A stretch of DNA of 64,000 nucleotides from Desulfobacteraceae bacterium. Lineage in GTDB: Bacteria > Desulfobacterota > DSM-4660 > Desulfatiglandales > Desulfatiglandaceae. The DNA lies in assembly GCA_016844935.1 (NCBI GenBank), contig JAERTK010000108.1, forward strand, positions 1-64,000. Direction: 5' to 3'. The notes under the pieces were generated by a model that made no database searches, was not told the origin of the DNA, and saw only the letters and a list, made by a program, of their open reading frames with translations. The position numbers and the translations under genes are program-made. Positions 1 through 9,928 of this stretch are shown here, piece after piece. Positions within the stretch are counted from its first letter, which is position 1. Every line of letters begins with the position of its first letter.

Positions 1-69
1 CTACTGACGCCCCTGGCCATCGCGTCTCTGCCGAGACCCTTACCTCTTTATAAACCAATCAAGTGACGC

Positions 70-246
70 CTATTCCGTCACAGGGGGATCCTGGCAAAAG
101 CCTTTTTCCAGGGCCCCTTCCAGCATTCCGCATTCTCCCAGGTCACAGGCCTTTTTCAGGTCCGCACATCCCTGGTCTGTCCTGCCGATTCTGATCTTGG
201 CAAGACCCCGCCATGCGTAAGTTCCCCATTCTAATCCGTTCCTGTT
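70..246 (-). pseudogene. 3' fragment of a tetratricopeptide-type protein
   Basis: Reading the minus strand from 246 to a TAG at 70-72 gives about 58 open codons with TPR-like spacing: an AWRGLAKIRIGRTDQG helix pair, then ADLKKACDLGECGMLEGA. This resembles the last repeat of TPR or Sel1-like proteins. An in-frame TAA lies just upstream (247-249) and no good start codon follows, so I read it as a remnant left downstream of the fabF-like gene. A real gene with an unusual start or a frameshift is possible. Bases 1-69 show nothing recognisable. Confidence 0.4.
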
Positions 247-260
247 TTATTTACATGGGT

Positions 261-1556
261 TCATGCATCGTATCGGTTGAGCAGAAGGGAGGCATTCTGA
301 CCGCCGAATCCAAAACTGTTGTTGATGGCCTTTGAAATGTCTTTGCGGATGGCCTTTCGGGGCACATAGAAGAGATCGCAGCCTTCTCCGGGGGTATCCA
401 GGTTGATGGTGGCATGAATTCCCCCGTTTTTGATCATCAGGGCCGTGGCGATGGTCTCGATGCCACCTGAAGCGCCGATCAAATGCCCTGTCATGGACTT
501 GGTGGAGCTGATGGGGACACCCTGTGCCGCATTGCCAAGCACCATTTTAATAGCAAGGGTTTCGGCAGGGTCGTTCAGGGCGGTGGAGGTGCCGTGGGCA
601 TTGATATAGTCAATTTCTTCAGGTGCCACCCGGGCTCTTTTTATGGCGTCTTTCATGGCTTGCGCCTGCCGGTCGGGTTCCGGGTCGGGAGCGGCAATGT
701 GGTAGGCGTCCGATGTGGCACCATAGCCCGAAAGTTCACAGTATATGTGTGCGCCACGGTCAAGCGCATGGTTCAGTTCTTCCAAAATGATGATGCCGGA
801 CCCTTCACCCATGACAAAGCCGTCCCGGTCTCTATCAAAAGGTCTCGACGCTTTTTCGGGTTCATTATTCCTTTTGCTCATGGCGTTCATGGATACGAAA
901 CCGCCGAATACAAAGGGGGTAATGCACGCATCTGCGCCCCCTGTGACCATAACTTTCTCTTCCCCCAGAAGGATCTGCTTGTAGGCTTCTATAATGGCAT
1001 GGTTCGCAGATGCACAGGCGGTGGATACGCTGCAGGCAATCCCTTTAATGCCGAATGCCATGGTAACATTGACCGGTACGGAACAAATCTGCACATGGGG
1101 CAGTGCAAAGGGGGAAACCCTATTGGGACCGTTGTGCTTAAGAAATTGTCGATACCATTTTTCGCAGAGATCCATGTTCTGAGCCCCGATACCCAGTATG
1201 GCCCCCATACGGCCCGGATCCACATCCTTGACCCCATAGGTGCGACGCCCTTTTTCCAGCTCGATGGTATCAAGATCAAAACCCGCATCTTGAAGGGCCA
1301 GTTTGGTTCCGGCCATGGCGAATTCGGAAGTCCTGCCAAGATACCGGAAGTCTTTATTTCTGTGCAGGTAATCGGTCAGGGAAAAACCGTCAACGGGGCA
1401 GGCGACCTGGCATGGATATTGATCCATTTCCCATCCATCAAAATGAATGTTTTTAGCGCCTGATTTGCCTGCCATGAGAGATTTCCAGTAGGCCTTCTTG
1501 CCGATGCCGATCGGTGTTACGGGCCCCAGACCGGTGATGACCGCTCTTTTTCGCAT
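261..1556 (-). CDS. fabF: Beta-ketoacyl-ACP synthase II-like protein (FabF family)
   Basis: This is a condensing enzyme that would join malonyl-ACP to an acyl chain, in the cytoplasm. At 431 residues it is slightly longer than usual FabF (about 412). The Cys-His-His triad is visible: Cys181 in VSTACASANH, His321 in NAHGTSTALND and His358 in KSMTGHLIGASGG. Thiolase-fold landmarks such as GFVMGEGSG and the C-terminal NNSFGFGGQNASL are present. It starts two bases after the CHASE2 kinase stop, with an AGAGGA-type ribosome site inside the kinase 3' end, so it is probably co-translated as the last gene of that operon. No acyl carrier protein or other fab gene is adjacent. It may therefore be a specialised ketosynthase rather than the housekeeping enzyme; substrate unknown. 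Confidence 0.85.
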   Translation of the reverse strand: MRKRAVITGLGPVTPIGIGKKAYWKSLMAGKSGAKNIHFDGWEMDQYPCQVACPVDGFSLTDYLHRNKDFRYLGRTSEFAMAGTKLALQDAGFDLDTIELEKGRRTYGVKDVDPGRMGAILGIGAQNMDLCEKWYRQFLKHNGPNRVSPFALPHVQICSVPVNVTMAFGIKGIACSVSTACASANHAIIEAYKQILLGEEKVMVTGGADACITPFVFGGFVSMNAMSKRNNEPEKASRPFDRDRDGFVMGEGSGIIILEELNHALDRGAHIYCELSGYGATSDAYHIAAPDPEPDRQAQAMKDAIKRARVAPEEIDYINAHGTSTALNDPAETLAIKMVLGNAAQGVPISSTKSMTGHLIGASGGIETIATALMIKNGGIHATINLDTPGEGCDLFYVPRKAIRKDISKAINNSFGFGGQNASLLLNRYDA

Positions 1557-1558
1557 TT

Positions 1559-4500
1559 TCAGTTCCTCTCACCAATTTTGATGCCGAGCGCATCAGCCAG
1601 TTGCATCAGGTCTGACAACGCCTTTTCATAGTCAAAATCACTTATGCTGCTTTCAAGGGATTTAATGTAGATTTGAAAGCGGGTTCCATCCAGCCGGTCT
1701 TTAATCCCTGAAAGGGCCTGGTCTGCATCGAGACTGGATTCCTCAAGCAGGTCCTTCAACTCATTTATCAGCGGTTCCACCCCTTTGACATCAGGCGCCC
1801 GGTTATTCAGGGGTGATGCACCTGAACCGCCTTTGTGTGTGGATCCATTGAGTGAAACATTATTAATGGAATGAAGAACGGTTTTCAACTCTTTTTCAAA
1901 CCGGTCAATCTGATTTTTTATGGGAACAGGATCCCCGTTTTGGATGGCCTTTTCCAAAGTGGCGGCAGCCGCATTCAATCCATTGGCCCCCAGATTGCCC
2001 GAAACCCCTTTGGCCCCATGCACCAGCGCCGCCATTTCATCAAGTCTATTGTCATCCATAAGCTGGTGGAGCTTCGATCCCATGGCGCTGAATTCTTCGG
2101 CAAAATCCCCAAGCAGCTTCCCGTAAAGTACCTGGTTCCCCGCAACCCGTGCCAGGCCTTCGCTGATTTTCAGCCCGGGTGCGTCTTTGATTTCAGGGCC
2201 TTCCACGGCTGAGGTCTTTTCCGCCGAAGGCGGGGACGTTCCGGGTCTTTTCTTCGGCTTGATCCATTTCACAAGCGCGTTGAAGAGCCGATCCGGATCA
2301 ATGGGTTTGGTGATGTGGTCGTTCATACCGGCTTCCAGGCTCTTCTCCCGGTCCCCGGTCAAGGCCTGGGCCGTCATGGCCACGATGGGAAGATCTTTAA
2401 AGCGGGGGTTTTCGCGAATTAGGGCGGTTGCCTGGAACCCGTCCATGACCGGCATTTGAATATCTGTCAAGACCAGATCAAATGCGCCATTTTCCACACC
2501 CGAAACGGCCTCCTGACCATTGGCGGCGATGGAAACCGAAAGACCTGCCTGTTCCAATAGCTCTTGGGCCACCTGCTGGTTGATGACATTGTCGTCAACC
2601 AGCAGTACCCGGGCGCCTCTGATGCCATCAAGCATCTTTTTAACGGCGGGCTTAATCCCTCTTGTTACCGGCTTTTTAACTGTTTCCAGACCAAAGGTTT
2701 CCATGCTTACAGGGATCAGGGATTTTTCAGGTTGCAAACCAAATTGGGCTGTAAAGAGAAAGGTGCTCCCCCGGCCCGGTTGACTTTCCACGCGGATGTC
2801 ACCCCCCATCATGCCAACCAGCCGCTTGGAGATGCTCAGGCCCAGACCCGTTCCCCCATACTGGCGGGTTGTGCCGCGATCGGCCTGGGTGAAGGGTTGA
2901 AACAATTTTTCGCTCTGCTCCCGGCTCAAACCGATTCCGGTGTCCCGAACGGAAAACTCAAGGGTGATCCCGTTTCCATTTTTTTCGAGGACCTGGAGTT
3001 CCACCATCACTTCTCCCTGGTCCGTAAATTTCATGGCGTTATTGCAGAGATTGGTTAAGATCTGCCCCAGCCGAAGGGGATCGCCCAACAGGTGGCTGGG
3101 TGTCCGGGGGTCAATTTTAAAGAGGAACGCCAGCCCCTTTTCTTTTGCTTTGAAGGCCATGAGGCTGTTCAGGTTATCTAAAACATCCTCCAGCCGGAAA
3201 TCCACGGTCTCCATGTCCAATTTTCCGGCTTCGATTTTGGAAAAGTCGAGTACATCATTGATGATCCCCAAAAGGGAGTTGGAAGAATTCTGAATTTTAT
3301 TCAAATAATCCGCCTGCTTGGGGGTGAGATCAGTCTGGAGGGCCAGGTGGCTCAATCCCATGACGGCATTCATGGGTGTTCTGATTTCGTGACTCATGTT
3401 GGCCAGAAATTCGCTTTTGAAGCGACTGACTTCATCGGCTTTCAATTTAGACAGGCGCAGACCTTTGGCCCTTGAGAGTGCTCGCATGAGGCTCGAAAAG
3501 TTCAACAGCAAAAAGACGGCGCCCACTGTCAGAAGCGGCATTAAAGGGGAAATAAAAATGCCCCGGGTGGAAAAGACCCATAACGATCCCCACCACAGGG
3601 TCAGGGATAGAATGGCAACTCCCAGGACACTCCAGAGGGGATTTCGAGGAAAGAAGGTAAAAGAGAGTAAAAGACCGCTAAAAACAACGAGCATCAATCG
3701 GGTGATGTCGGGCCATGCCGGTCGGGTTATGAACTGCCCCGTTACCATGTTGTCGAGAATGGCGGCTTGAATCTCAACACCGGGGAAGCTGCTGCGCATG
3801 GGTGTTGTGTGCTGGTCACCGATTCCGGCGGCGGTGGTCCCCACAAAGACGATTTTATCTTTCAACCGTTCGGCGGGGATTTTATCGTTTAGAATATCGC
3901 CTGCTGAAATCCGGTCAATGGTTGTGCCCTGCGCCCTGAAACTAATCCACAGGCACCCGTATCTGTCGAGGGGTATGACCCTTTGGCCCAGACGCATCAG
4001 TATGCTCCCGTCGGCTTCGATCCTGAGGGTCATATTCTGGAGGTTCATGGCCCGCATGAGATTGGCCACAGCCAGGCTGGGATAGAGTTTTCCCTCGTAC
4101 GACACCAGCAGGGGGCTGCGCCTGATGACGCCGTCATCATCCGGCAGGGTGTTTACAAACCCCGAGCTCCCGGCGGCTTCACTCAATACCTTGAGGGTGC
4201 AGATAACGCCGTCACCTGAAAGCAGGTGATCGGCTGGATCCCATCCCCCTGGAGGTTTGATGATTGCTGCTTTCAGTGGATTGAGATGACAAAATTCAGA
4301 TGGCGGCGGTGGTGAGTGGTTCTGAAAAAGGAAGGCGTAACTCAATACAAACGGCCCGTGACGAAGAACGCGTGCCAGGACCTGGTCATGGTCTTTGAGC
4401 TCATGGGGGAGGCCCGTTACCCGCACCTGGACTTTCAGGTCCCGCAGGAGCTCTTTCTGCAAAACCACCGGGGACGTTCGATCCGGTTCGGGGAACATGA

Positions 4501-4786
4501 TGTCCAGCCCAATACTGGCTGCGCCCAACCGTCTGATCTTTTCCGCCAGCAACGCCATGCGATAGCGCGGCCATGGCCATTGGCCGAAGTTACGGATGGT
4601 TTCTTCATCCAGGGTTACCACCACGGGCAAATCCGATGTTTTTTCCTGAGGGTGGGTCCTCAGAAAAAAATCATAGACTTTAAACTGCAGTGACTTCATA
4701 AAGTCAGGCTGAATGAAGGCAAGGACTGCCATCAACAGGGTCATGAAGAGGCCCGGGACCAGGCTTCTGAGACCACTTCCCATCAT
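1559..4786 (-). CDS. CHASE2-domain hybrid histidine kinase with receiver and Hpt domains
   Basis: This is a 1075-residue membrane sensor kinase. An N-terminal membrane helix (about 8-28) precedes an extracytoplasmic CHASE2 domain (about 33-355, including GQWPWPR and [11 protein letters not shown]). Three further helices follow (about 363-435). The cytoplasmic part has HisKA with phospho-acceptor His466 in SHEIRTPMN, a HATPase with the N box and GTGLGLSI motif (about 570-685), a receiver with Asp775 in [10 protein letters not shown], and an Hpt domain with His923 in [11 protein letters not shown]. It therefore holds a whole phosphorelay in one chain. It sits between an OmpA lipoprotein gene and a FabF-like gene, downstream of a FecR-domain gene. 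CHASE2 proteins are often encoded with FecR-domain proteins. The ligand and output are unknown. Confidence 0.9.
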   Translation of the reverse strand: MMGSGLRSLVPGLFMTLLMAVLAFIQPDFMKSLQFKVYDFFLRTHPQEKTSDLPVVVTLDEETIRNFGQWPWPRYRMALLAEKIRRLGAASIGLDIMFPEPDRTSPVVLQKELLRDLKVQVRVTGLPHELKDHDQVLARVLRHGPFVLSYAFLFQNHSPPPPSEFCHLNPLKAAIIKPPGGWDPADHLLSGDGVICTLKVLSEAAGSSGFVNTLPDDDGVIRRSPLLVSYEGKLYPSLAVANLMRAMNLQNMTLRIEADGSILMRLGQRVIPLDRYGCLWISFRAQGTTIDRISAGDILNDKIPAERLKDKIVFVGTTAAGIGDQHTTPMRSSFPGVEIQAAILDNMVTGQFITRPAWPDITRLMLVVFSGLLLSFTFFPRNPLWSVLGVAILSLTLWWGSLWVFSTRGIFISPLMPLLTVGAVFLLLNFSSLMRALSRAKGLRLSKLKADEVSRFKSEFLANMSHEIRTPMNAVMGLSHLALQTDLTPKQADYLNKIQNSSNSLLGIINDVLDFSKIEAGKLDMETVDFRLEDVLDNLNSLMAFKAKEKGLAFLFKIDPRTPSHLLGDPLRLGQILTNLCNNAMKFTDQGEVMVELQVLEKNGNGITLEFSVRDTGIGLSREQSEKLFQPFTQADRGTTRQYGGTGLGLSISKRLVGMMGGDIRVESQPGRGSTFLFTAQFGLQPEKSLIPVSMETFGLETVKKPVTRGIKPAVKKMLDGIRGARVLLVDDNVINQQVAQELLEQAGLSVSIAANGQEAVSGVENGAFDLVLTDIQMPVMDGFQATALIRENPRFKDLPIVAMTAQALTGDREKSLEAGMNDHITKPIDPDRLFNALVKWIKPKKRPGTSPPSAEKTSAVEGPEIKDAPGLKISEGLARVAGNQVLYGKLLGDFAEEFSAMGSKLHQLMDDNRLDEMAALVHGAKGVSGNLGANGLNAAAATLEKAIQNGDPVPIKNQIDRFEKELKTVLHSINNVSLNGSTHKGGSGASPLNNRAPDVKGVEPLINELKDLLEESSLDADQALSGIKDRLDGTRFQIYIKSLESSISDFDYEKALSDLMQLADALGIKIGERN

Positions 4787-4833
4787 GGGTTTTGCATCCG
4801 GAACGGCATCTCTTTTTTGAAGAACGGCACCAA

Positions 4834-5451
4834 TTACCTGACGGTGACGTCTACCCTGCGATTCCTGGGTTCGGCCACCTCATCCGCAGTGGGGACAAGG
4901 GGGTTGTTTTCTCCGTGGGCGTCTATGTGGATGAGATTCGATTCGACCCCTTCGGAAGCGAGCAGTGATTTAATGGCAACGGCGCGTTTTCGGGAGAGGC
5001 GGAAATTGAGGTCTTCGGCGCCCACCCGGTCCGTATGTCCCACCACGCTGATGTCCTGTGATTTTCTGGAGGAAATGGCTGTAAGGATGTCGGGGATAAG
5101 AGCCTTTGATTCCGCTGTCAACCGGTTCGTGCCGCTTTCGAAATAGAGACTGAAGGTGACGGGTTGGCCGGGATCCGCTGCCAGCGCCATACCGAATTTT
5201 TCCTGGATGTCTTTCTGGGCCATTTTTTCCGGTTGGCTGGGCAGTTCCTGTGCGGAGGATACCTGGGTGGCGTGTTCTGCACGGGACACAACCCGGGTGC
5301 CCTTTTGGGTGGTTACGGCCAGTTCACCGACACTTCCATCGGGATCGGGCAGGAGAACAAAGGTGGTTTTTTTCGCACAACCCGTAAAGGAAAATGTGAA
5401 CAACAGCGCCACCACCGAAAAAATTGCCACGATCAGATCCCGCATTCTCAA
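4834..5451 (-). CDS. OmpA-family lipoprotein
   Basis: The 205-residue protein has a lipoprotein signal peptide ending in FTGC (lipobox at about residues 22-25). A short linker contains [14 protein letters not shown], and the C-terminal OmpA peptidoglycan-binding domain (about 95-205) carries [25 protein letters not shown] and NRRVDVTV. It should be anchored in the outer membrane and bind peptidoglycan. The linker closely matches the one before the OmpA domain of the larger lipoprotein at 7855-9864, so the two are paralogues. It lies between the FecR-domain gene and the CHASE2 kinase on the same strand, suggesting an envelope role tied to the kinase. Start at 5451 or 5445 (MRM) cannot be decided. 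Confidence 0.85.
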   Translation of the reverse strand: MRMRDLIVAIFSVVALLFTFSFTGCAKKTTFVLLPDPDGSVGELAVTTQKGTRVVSRAEHATQVSSAQELPSQPEKMAQKDIQEKFGMALAADPGQPVTFSLYFESGTNRLTAESKALIPDILTAISSRKSQDISVVGHTDRVGAEDLNFRLSRKRAVAIKSLLASEGVESNLIHIDAHGENNPLVPTADEVAEPRNRRVDVTVR

Positions 5452-5473
5452 TCCTCCTGTTTTTCAAAACATC

Positions 5474-5914
5474 CTACTCAACCTCGATCAGGAACCGGGT
5501 CCCCCTGATGCCGAGTACGGCCAGGGGCGTTTCGACACGGGTGGCCCCGGGTGACAGTTTGTTGATCTTCCCAGACAGGTAGGCCGCTGTACCCTTTGAT
5601 ATCCTGGAAACGAAGCCCAGTTTCCCTTCAGCCGGTGAAAAAAGAAACTCATCAATGACGATGCGGGTATCAGGACCCAGAGAGAGGGTGGTGTCATCCC
5701 TGAAAATGACCCCCATGGTCCCCGCGGGGCCGGTCTTAAGCACATCTTTTACATGGATTTTCATCCCGGCATTTGCGGTTTGGACGTTTGTGCCGCTTTC
5801 AATGGAGGCTTTTCCAGTGGTATTTTTTATGACGCCGGCGACCGGTTCCTCGGCGGAAGCAGGTGCATGGACGAGGAAAAAGAGCAAAGCGGATAACAGG
5901 ATGGCAGGTTTCAT
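5474..5914 (-). CDS. Exported FecR-domain protein
   Basis: A periplasmic protein of about 146 residues starts at MKPAILLS (5914), where a GGAGGA ribosome site lies about seven bases upstream; the longer reading from 5935 lacks this. A cleavable signal peptide ends near APASA. The rest is a compact FecR domain: GVIKNTTGKASI, then MGVIFRDDTTLSLGPDT, and a C-terminal TPLAVLGIRGTRF. It lacks the membrane helix and long C-terminus of classical FecR anti-sigma regulators, and no FecI-type sigma factor is nearby. It is the first gene of an operon with an OmpA lipoprotein, CHASE2 kinase and FabF-like enzyme, so it may act as an envelope partner of the kinase. That role is inferred from context. Confidence 0.8.
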   Translation of the reverse strand: MKPAILLSALLFFLVHAPASAEEPVAGVIKNTTGKASIESGTNVQTANAGMKIHVKDVLKTGPAGTMGVIFRDDTTLSLGPDTRIVIDEFLFSPAEGKLGFVSRISKGTAAYLSGKINKLSPGATRVETPLAVLGIRGTRFLIEVE

Positions 5915-6198
5915 GATGGTTCCTCCATGGATCAATTTTGAACGAACACTGGATGCTGTTTAACGAAACCGCATTGAAGGAAATCTCAATTACATTTTTC
6001 CCGATCTTAGAAGAAAGGTCGTTTCCCGTCAAGCCATAAACTGAAAGGTGCACCATCCCCATGGGACGGCCCGCTGCTTTTGAACAGTCTGAGTTTTGTG
6101 AGGTTTTTTTCAAATACTTGTAACCTCAAATGGAATTTGCTAATTTCTACCAGGCGCAAGATTTGATCCGGCAGATTCTTTTTGTAAGGGGACCTTTC

Positions 6199-7827
6199 AT
6201 GAAAAATTCTGAAAACGGTCGGGACGAAATTCTTATAGTGGACGATATGCCGGCCAACATCAGGATTCTGGGGCAGTTGTTGCGGTCGCAGTATCAAATC
6301 CGCATCGCCACCAGCGGGGAACAGGCCCTCTCCATTGCCGCTTCCGAAAACCCGCCGGATCTAATCCTTCTGGATGTCATGATGCCGGGGATGGACGGTT
6401 ATGAAGTGTGCCGACGGTTAAAAAAAGATACACGATTAAGCAATATCCCGGTGATTTTCATTACCGCCAAAGGAGAGGCGGAAGATGAAACCAAAGGGCT
6501 TGAAATGGGCGCTGTGGATTATATCGTCAAGCCTTTCAGTCCTTCCATCACCCTGGCGCGGGTCAAGACCCATCTCGAGTTAAAAAGACAGCGCGATGAG
6601 CTGGCGCAAATGACCCTTGATCTCACGGAACTCAACCACATGAAGGACAACCTGCTGGCGGTCTGTTCCCATGATCTGCGGTCGCCCTTAAACGGTATCC
6701 TGGGGTTTGCGGACCTGCTTCTGGAAAAGGAATATCTGGATCCTGAAGACAGGGAAGGGCTCACGCACATAAAAGCCTCCGGAAACGTCCTGCTGGGCCT
6801 CATCAATGATATCCTGGACCTCAGCAAAGCCAGGGCGGAACAGGTTGAGTTGAAAATGGAACCCGTTTCCCTTGTTGCCGTGATCAAGACCAGCATCAGC
6901 GCCCTGAAACATCTGGCCGTGGGTAAGGGGCAGGCCCTTGATTTTGAGGATCAATCGGATGATGCGGCCATACTGGGGAATGCCAGCACTTTGGGACGGG
7001 TTTTTAACAATTTGTTGTCCAATGCCATTAAGTTTACCCCGGAAAAGGGGACGATTCGCATAACCGTTGAACCGGGACCGGAAGGGAAAGTGCGGGCGAG
7101 GGTCATTGATTCGGGCATCGGTATTCCAGACGAGAAGATCCCCTATCTGTTTGACCAGTTCACCCAAACCTCCCAGAGTGGCACCAGCGGGGAGCAGGGA
7201 ACCGGTCTGGGGATGTCCATTGTCAAAGAGATCCTCGAAAAACATAAAGTGCCCATATCGGTCGAAAGTGAGTCGGGGAAGGGGACCTGTTTCAAGTTGA
7301 CTTTTTCCCTGAGTCAGCAGCTCCCAGCACCCGCTTCCGGCACTGGCTCTGGCTCTGGCCGGTTGTCCGTTGAACCCGAACCGGTGTGGGTGGAGAAAAA
7401 AAAGCATTTAAAAATCCTTCTGGCGGAGGACAACCCGGTCAACCAGAAACTTGGGAAAAAAATGCTCTCAAAGGGAGGGCATACGGTGGTTGTGGCGAAA
7501 GACGGCGAGGAAGCACTCACGCGATATACCACATCCCCAGGGGGGTTTGACCTCATCTTTATGGACATTCAAATGCCCCGCATGAACGGGTTTGAAGGGA
7601 CAAAAGCGATCCGGGATTTTGAAGCCCAAAAACCGGATGGCGTGGATAACGGGGCGTTTGTGCCTCAATCATCCAGCAAAAGGATTCCCATTGTGGCCAT
7701 GACTGGCAACGCCTTGGAAGGGGACCGGGAAAAGTGCCTGGGAGCCGGTATGGACGACTATATGATAAAGCCCATCAACAAGAAGCGGATACTTGAAATG
7801 GTTCAAAAATGGGCGCCGGAGCTGTAA
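6199..7827 (+). CDS. Soluble hybrid histidine kinase (REC-HisKA-HATPase-REC)
   Basis: This cytoplasmic signalling protein is about 542 residues long from ATG 6199, preceded by AAGGGGAC (6186-6193); an upstream start at 6130 has no comparable ribosome site. Domain order: a receiver (about 12-130) with the acceptor Asp in LILLDVMMPGMDG; HisKA with His in CSHDLRSPLNG; HATPase with VIDSGIGIPDEKI and GTGLGMSIVKEI; then a second receiver near the C-terminus (KILLAEDNPVNQK, LIFMDIQMPRMNG). There is no membrane segment, so input probably comes through the N-terminal receiver. It is divergent from the FecR-OmpA-CHASE2 operon and convergent with the large OmpA lipoprotein, which makes it a candidate partner of the CHASE2 kinase (inference). 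Confidence 0.9.
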   Translation: MKNSENGRDEILIVDDMPANIRILGQLLRSQYQIRIATSGEQALSIAASENPPDLILLDVMMPGMDGYEVCRRLKKDTRLSNIPVIFITAKGEAEDETKGLEMGAVDYIVKPFSPSITLARVKTHLELKRQRDELAQMTLDLTELNHMKDNLLAVCSHDLRSPLNGILGFADLLLEKEYLDPEDREGLTHIKASGNVLLGLINDILDLSKARAEQVELKMEPVSLVAVIKTSISALKHLAVGKGQALDFEDQSDDAAILGNASTLGRVFNNLLSNAIKFTPEKGTIRITVEPGPEGKVRARVIDSGIGIPDEKIPYLFDQFTQTSQSGTSGEQGTGLGMSIVKEILEKHKVPISVESESGKGTCFKLTFSLSQQLPAPASGTGSGSGRLSVEPEPVWVEKKKHLKILLAEDNPVNQKLGKKMLSKGGHTVVVAKDGEEALTRYTTSPGGFDLIFMDIQMPRMNGFEGTKAIRDFEAQKPDGVDNGAFVPQSSSKRIPIVAMTGNALEGDREKCLGAGMDDYMIKPINKKRILEMVQKWAPEL

Positions 7828-7854
7828 AATTGCGGATTACGGAATTTTGCATGA

Positions 7855-9864
7855 TCATCTGACCACGATTTCAACCCGACGGTTTTTCGGTTCCGCCGCA
7901 CCATCGGGTGTTTTGACCAGGGGATTTCCTTCACCATGGCTCGTGATTTCAATGATGTTGGGATCAACCCCTTTGGAAATGAGGAATTCAGCTACTTTTC
8001 GGGCGCGATCAAGGGAAAGTCTGCGATTGAAGCCTTTTGATCCCGCCCGGTCCGTATGGCCGGAAACCGTCAAATCAACTGAGTTCCGGTCCTGAATGGT
8101 TCTGAGCACCTGTGGCATCTGGCCCATGGATTTGGGTGTAAGGTCCGTGGTTCCGGTTATAAAATAGAGGAGAAAGTGAACCGGGGGCGTGGGCTGGGCA
8201 GCCAGCGCGTCCTTGAAAATCCTTCGCACTTCCGCCTCATCCATGATTTTGGGGGTGCTGGGAACCTCATCGGCCCGGTTCAATCCGGTGGCTTCGAAGG
8301 CTTTGTCCAGCACCTGTGCGCCTTTTTCACTGGAGACCTCCAGTTTTCCCACCTTCCCATCCAGATCCGGTATGAGGACATACCGGTTTTTGGGATTTTT
8401 GCGGCAGCCCTTACTGTTGACGGGGATCCCTTTTTCCGTGTTGGGACACTGGTCCACATGGTCGGGGACCCCGTCTTCATCCGCGTCCAGGGGGCAACCC
8501 TGCCGGTCCACTGCCACACCTTTGGGGGTTTCGGCGCATTCGTCCCGGTAATCGGACACGCCGTCAACGTCCGTATCCAGCGGGCAGCCCTTGGCATCCA
8601 CTGCCACGCCTTCGGGTGTATGGCTGCATTTGTCCAGGAAATCCGGTATTCCATCTTGATCCCCGTCCAGAGGGCACCCGGCTTTGTCCACTGTGACGCC
8701 TTTCGGGGTGTCGGGACATTCATCCCGGGTGTCAGGAACCATGTCGATATCAGTATCTACAATGATTCTTTCTTTCATGAACATGCCGGAAACAGCCTTT
8801 GAAACCGCTTCATCGCAGGCCACATAGAGCTCCGGGGAAAGTGTGGACACCTTGTAATTCCGCAGCCGGTTATCTCCTGTTTCAACGGCCAGATTAAGCC
8901 GGCATCCCACGTCATGAAATGTCCAGAACAGTTCCACAAAGGTAACGGAAAGCCTTAGGATCCGGGGCGGGCCGTCTATCACCCTGACGCCTCTCTTGCC
9001 CAGTTCCAATTCCAGGTAAGGCATGATTTCTTTCCATTGTTCCCGGGTGGCGGAGAAGGTAAAGGTGTTCTGGGTCGTTTCTGACATCACGATTTGATTC
9101 TTTTCGAGCTGCTGCCTGATCAGTTGAACCACCGCATCCGGTGGCACGGGACCTGTCACCGTAAAACGATTCGTTTCCGCCATACAACTCTTTGAAACAG
9201 GTATTCCCGGAGAGGGAGCCGCTTTCTTTTTTACCGGCGCTTTGTTTCCTTTGGGCTCTTTTTTTTCAACGGGTGGCCCCGGACAATTGTCTTTGGTGTC
9301 GGGGGAACCGTCACCATCCGTATCCAGCGGACAACCCCGGTGGTTCACCGGTACATCCTGAGGGGTTCCGAGGCATCGATCCAGCAAATCCGGCACACCG
9401 TCGTGGTCCGTGTCCAGGGGGCATCCCATCCCTTTCACATCCGTGAAAAGGGTGCCTTTTACGCCGGTTTCCTCATCTTCGCACAGGATCAGTTCAAAAA
9501 CAGTGGGTGTATTCACGGTGGCCAAAATGCCCCGCTTGCCAATCTCCGTTTTCAGCAGATTCGTGGCCGTGTCCGTCCAGCGGTTCAGGTTTGCCAGCCA
9601 GTCGTGAGTTTCCGAGCCGATTTGAATCCAGTTGTCATCGGTCTGTGCGTTTTCGATGTCCACAAAGTTGTCTACTTTAAATGTCGGATTCAAAACCGTC
9701 CCGGAGTGAATGGGAATTTCTTTCGGGATATAATAACGGTCCGGGGTTCCCGCGCAGCCGGATAAAATGGCCAGGGCCCACAGCAGGGAAATCAGACCGA
9801 GGAATCCTGCGAACCGGTCTTTGACATGTCCTATGGAAAATCCTTTTTGGCTGGTCAAAAACAT
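7855..9864 (-). CDS. Large OmpA-family lipoprotein with thrombospondin type 3-like repeats
   Basis: This outer-membrane lipoprotein is about 669 residues long from the Met at 9864; reading from 9891 adds nine residues. The signal peptide ends in AILSGC. An N-terminal region of unknown fold is followed by two Asp-rich repeats (DTDHDGVPDLLDRC type), then a Lys/Pro-rich linker. A second globular region, and four more repeats (such as DGDQDGIPDFLDKC) follow. These are calcium-binding type 3 repeats and form a rigid stalk. The C-terminus has an OmpA domain (LYFITGTTDLTP, VSGHTDRAGSKGFN, NRRVEIVV). The segment before it, YVLIPDLDGKVGKL, matches the smaller OmpA lipoprotein at 4834-5451. Codon-level repetition in 8400-8750 reflects the repeats. 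Confidence 0.85.
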   Translation of the reverse strand: MFLTSQKGFSIGHVKDRFAGFLGLISLLWALAILSGCAGTPDRYYIPKEIPIHSGTVLNPTFKVDNFVDIENAQTDDNWIQIGSETHDWLANLNRWTDTATNLLKTEIGKRGILATVNTPTVFELILCEDEETGVKGTLFTDVKGMGCPLDTDHDGVPDLLDRCLGTPQDVPVNHRGCPLDTDGDGSPDTKDNCPGPPVEKKEPKGNKAPVKKKAAPSPGIPVSKSCMAETNRFTVTGPVPPDAVVQLIRQQLEKNQIVMSETTQNTFTFSATREQWKEIMPYLELELGKRGVRVIDGPPRILRLSVTFVELFWTFHDVGCRLNLAVETGDNRLRNYKVSTLSPELYVACDEAVSKAVSGMFMKERIIVDTDIDMVPDTRDECPDTPKGVTVDKAGCPLDGDQDGIPDFLDKCSHTPEGVAVDAKGCPLDTDVDGVSDYRDECAETPKGVAVDRQGCPLDADEDGVPDHVDQCPNTEKGIPVNSKGCRKNPKNRYVLIPDLDGKVGKLEVSSEKGAQVLDKAFEATGLNRADEVPSTPKIMDEAEVRRIFKDALAAQPTPPVHFLLYFITGTTDLTPKSMGQMPQVLRTIQDRNSVDLTVSGHTDRAGSKGFNRRLSLDRARKVAEFLISKGVDPNIIEITSHGEGNPLVKTPDGAAEPKNRRVEIVVR

Positions 9865-9928
9865 TAAAAAATACCCCTTTGAAAATTCCATTCCCGGGTT
9901 AACGGATAACCGGTGTACATGAGTGGAC

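Noticed and set aside
483-1463. Long plus-strand reading frame opposite the fabF-like gene
   Set aside because: It mirrors the codons of a clearly real gene and its product resembles nothing known.
7828-7854. AAAATT...AATTTT symmetry between convergent genes as a terminator
   Set aside because: The GC stem is poor and imperfect; not a convincing rho-independent terminator.
8400-8760. Apparent tandem DNA repeat
   Set aside because: It follows from the protein's type 3 repeats and diverges at codon level, so it is not a separate repeat element.
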